Shown: positions 63,153 through 64,000 of the stretch, piece by piece | Layout of the letters: each line of letters starts with the position of its first letter | How positions within the stretch are numbered: the first letter of the stretch is position 1 | NCBI RefSeq assembly: GCF_011734195.1 | Contig: NZ_JAANTH010000001.1 | Span: forward strand, 124,001 to 188,000 | Length of the DNA: 64,000 bases | DNA from: Halobacterium sp. R2-5 | Lineage (GTDB): Archaea; Halobacteriota; Halobacteria; Halobacteriales; Halobacteriaceae | Direction: 5' to 3' | Position numbers and translations under genes: made by a program | The notes under the pieces: model-generated | What the model was told of the DNA's origin: nothing | The model's input: only the letters and a program-made list of their open reading frames with translations | Databases searched by the model: none

Positions 63153-64000
63153 CTACTGCGGAGACGTCGGCTCGCGGGCCGGGTCGACCGGCCGGAGCTC
63201 CGCGGAGAAGTGCCGGAGTTCGGGCATCGGCGGCTCGGAGACGACCTCGTACCCGGTGACCGCTTCGCCCTTCTCGCAGACCGCGGCGGCGGTGTCGGCG
63301 ACGTGTTCGAGGTGGTCGGGCCCGTACGTGCGTCGCGGGACGGCGAGCCGCACGAGGTCGTCGCGCTCGGTCTCGGGGAACGCGAACCGCCCGAGTTCGA
63401 CGGCGCGAACGCCGCCCTCGCGGTAGAGCTCGCAGACGAACGCCTGGCCGGGGAACGCCTCGCGTGGGAGGTGCGGGAGCGCCTCGTTGGCGTTCACGTA
63501 GACCGCGTGGCCGCCGGCGGGCTGATAGACGGGGATGCCGCGGTCGGCGAGCGCCTCGCAGAGCGCTTCCACTTGCGCGACGCGCTCCGCGACGTACGGG
63601 GGTTCGACGGCCTCACGGAGTCCGACGGCGAACGCCGCGAGGTCCCGTCCCGACATGCCGCCGTACGTGGAGAACCCCTCGTAGAGGATGCCGCGCTGGC
63701 GGCACTGCTGGTAGAGTTCTCCATCGTCCCGGAGCCCGACGAACCCGCCGACGTTCACGAGGCCGTCCTTCTTCCCGCTCATCACGCAGGCGTCGGCGTA
63801 CGAGAGCTGCTCGCGGGCGACGGCAGCGACGGACTCGTCGGCGAACTCGGGCTCGCGGCGCTGCACGAAGTGGGCGTTCTCCGCGAACCGGCAGGCGTCG
63901 ACGACGAACGTGGCGTCGATCTCCTGGGCGAACGCCGCGACCTCGCGCGTGTTCTGCACGCTGACGGGCTGGCCGGCCATCGAGTTGTTCGTGATCGTGA
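63153..64000 (-). CDS. tnaA: Tryptophanase/tyrosine phenol-lyase family, C-terminal part
   Basis: PLP-dependent beta-elimination lyase, about 280 residues visible, the start beyond the right edge. Reading in from the edge: TITNNSMAGQPVSVQNTREV, VVDACRFAENAHF, then VMSGKKDGLVNVGG with the PLP Lys, YEGFSTYGGMSGRDLAA, and PAGGHAVYVNANEALPHLP as in tryptophanase. Tryptophanase makes indole, pyruvate and ammonia; tyrosine phenol-lyase is closely related and cannot be excluded. Confidence 0.9.
   Translation of the reverse strand, partial: TITNNSMAGQPVSVQNTREVAAFAQEIDATFVVDACRFAENAHFVQRREPEFADESVAAVAREQLSYADACVMSGKKDGLVNVGGFVGLRDDGELYQQCRQRGILYEGFSTYGGMSGRDLAAFAVGLREAVEPPYVAERVAQVEALCEALADRGIPVYQPAGGHAVYVNANEALPHLPREAFPGQAFVCELYREGGVRAVELGRFAFPETERDDLVRLAVPRRTYGPDHLEHVADTAAAVCEKGEAVTGYEVVSEPPMPELRHFSAELRPVDPAREPTSPQ

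Overview
The window is a stretch of haloarchaeal main chromosome. The proteins are strongly acidic, the DNA is GC-rich, many genes begin at or within a few bases of a TATA box (leaderless transcripts), and the gene set is archaeal: PCNA, RFC small subunit, RadA, PriL, Orc1/Cdc6, Hel308, NMD3, thermosome, SAMP2, twin TatC proteins and PurO. PCNA and several small DUF proteins look close to Halobacterium and relatives; the genus assignment is only an impression.

Layout. 0-3.3 kb: small membrane and zinc-ribbon proteins, priL, archaetidylserine decarboxylase, HD hydrolase. 3.3-11.4 kb: pcn, a split-domain lipoprotein, rlmE, a YhhQ-type transporter with an RHH protein, and the divergent tatC2/tatC1 pair. 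11.7-21 kb: MutS-family ATPase, cdc6, rpiA, a DUF1931 protein, GIY-YIG, FMN reductase, phosphohexomutase, GNAT-samp2, a bactofilin-like membrane protein. 21-31.5 kb: rfcS, tspO, glutathionyl-hydroquinone reductase, alaS, an HD protein, GATase, DCC protein, cupin, ferredoxin, PHP protein. 31.5-41 kb: small DUFs, an NAD(P)-binding protein, a YkgJ protein, an XRE/DUF2178 module with its operators, an XPD-like helicase, taw2-nmd3, radA. 41-54 kb: hsp20, leuS, an alanine dehydrogenase/ornithine cyclodeaminase-family gene, thermosome, KH protein, rio1-eif1A, tyrS, usp. 54-64 kb: mdh, small ferredoxin, hel308-cgi121, YIP1 protein, HTH regulator, FNT channel, tRNA-Gln(CTG), purO, phosphoesterase and a partial tryptophanase. 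The window is rich in replication, repair and translation genes and shows no transposase, phage genes, rRNA or CRISPR array.

The most unusual content is non-coding. Six loci carry one family of palindromic mosaic elements. Each starts 2-8 bases after a stop codon, is oriented with that gene, opens with a T-run plus GCGCTG, and ends in a GGATGCT-like box. An exact 27-base piece of this family lies in frame inside the glutathionyl-hydroquinone reductase gene, and the YkgJ gene contains two palindromes in frame at a point that looks like an insertion. This resembles, in principle, the protein-coding palindromic elements of Rickettsia. Separately there is a three-stem palindromic array with complementary loops between the divergent ferredoxin and hel308 genes, a branched palindrome cluster beside pcn, and a pair of replication-origin-box-like repeats in the convergent spacer after cgi121, 45 kb from the only cdc6 gene of the window.
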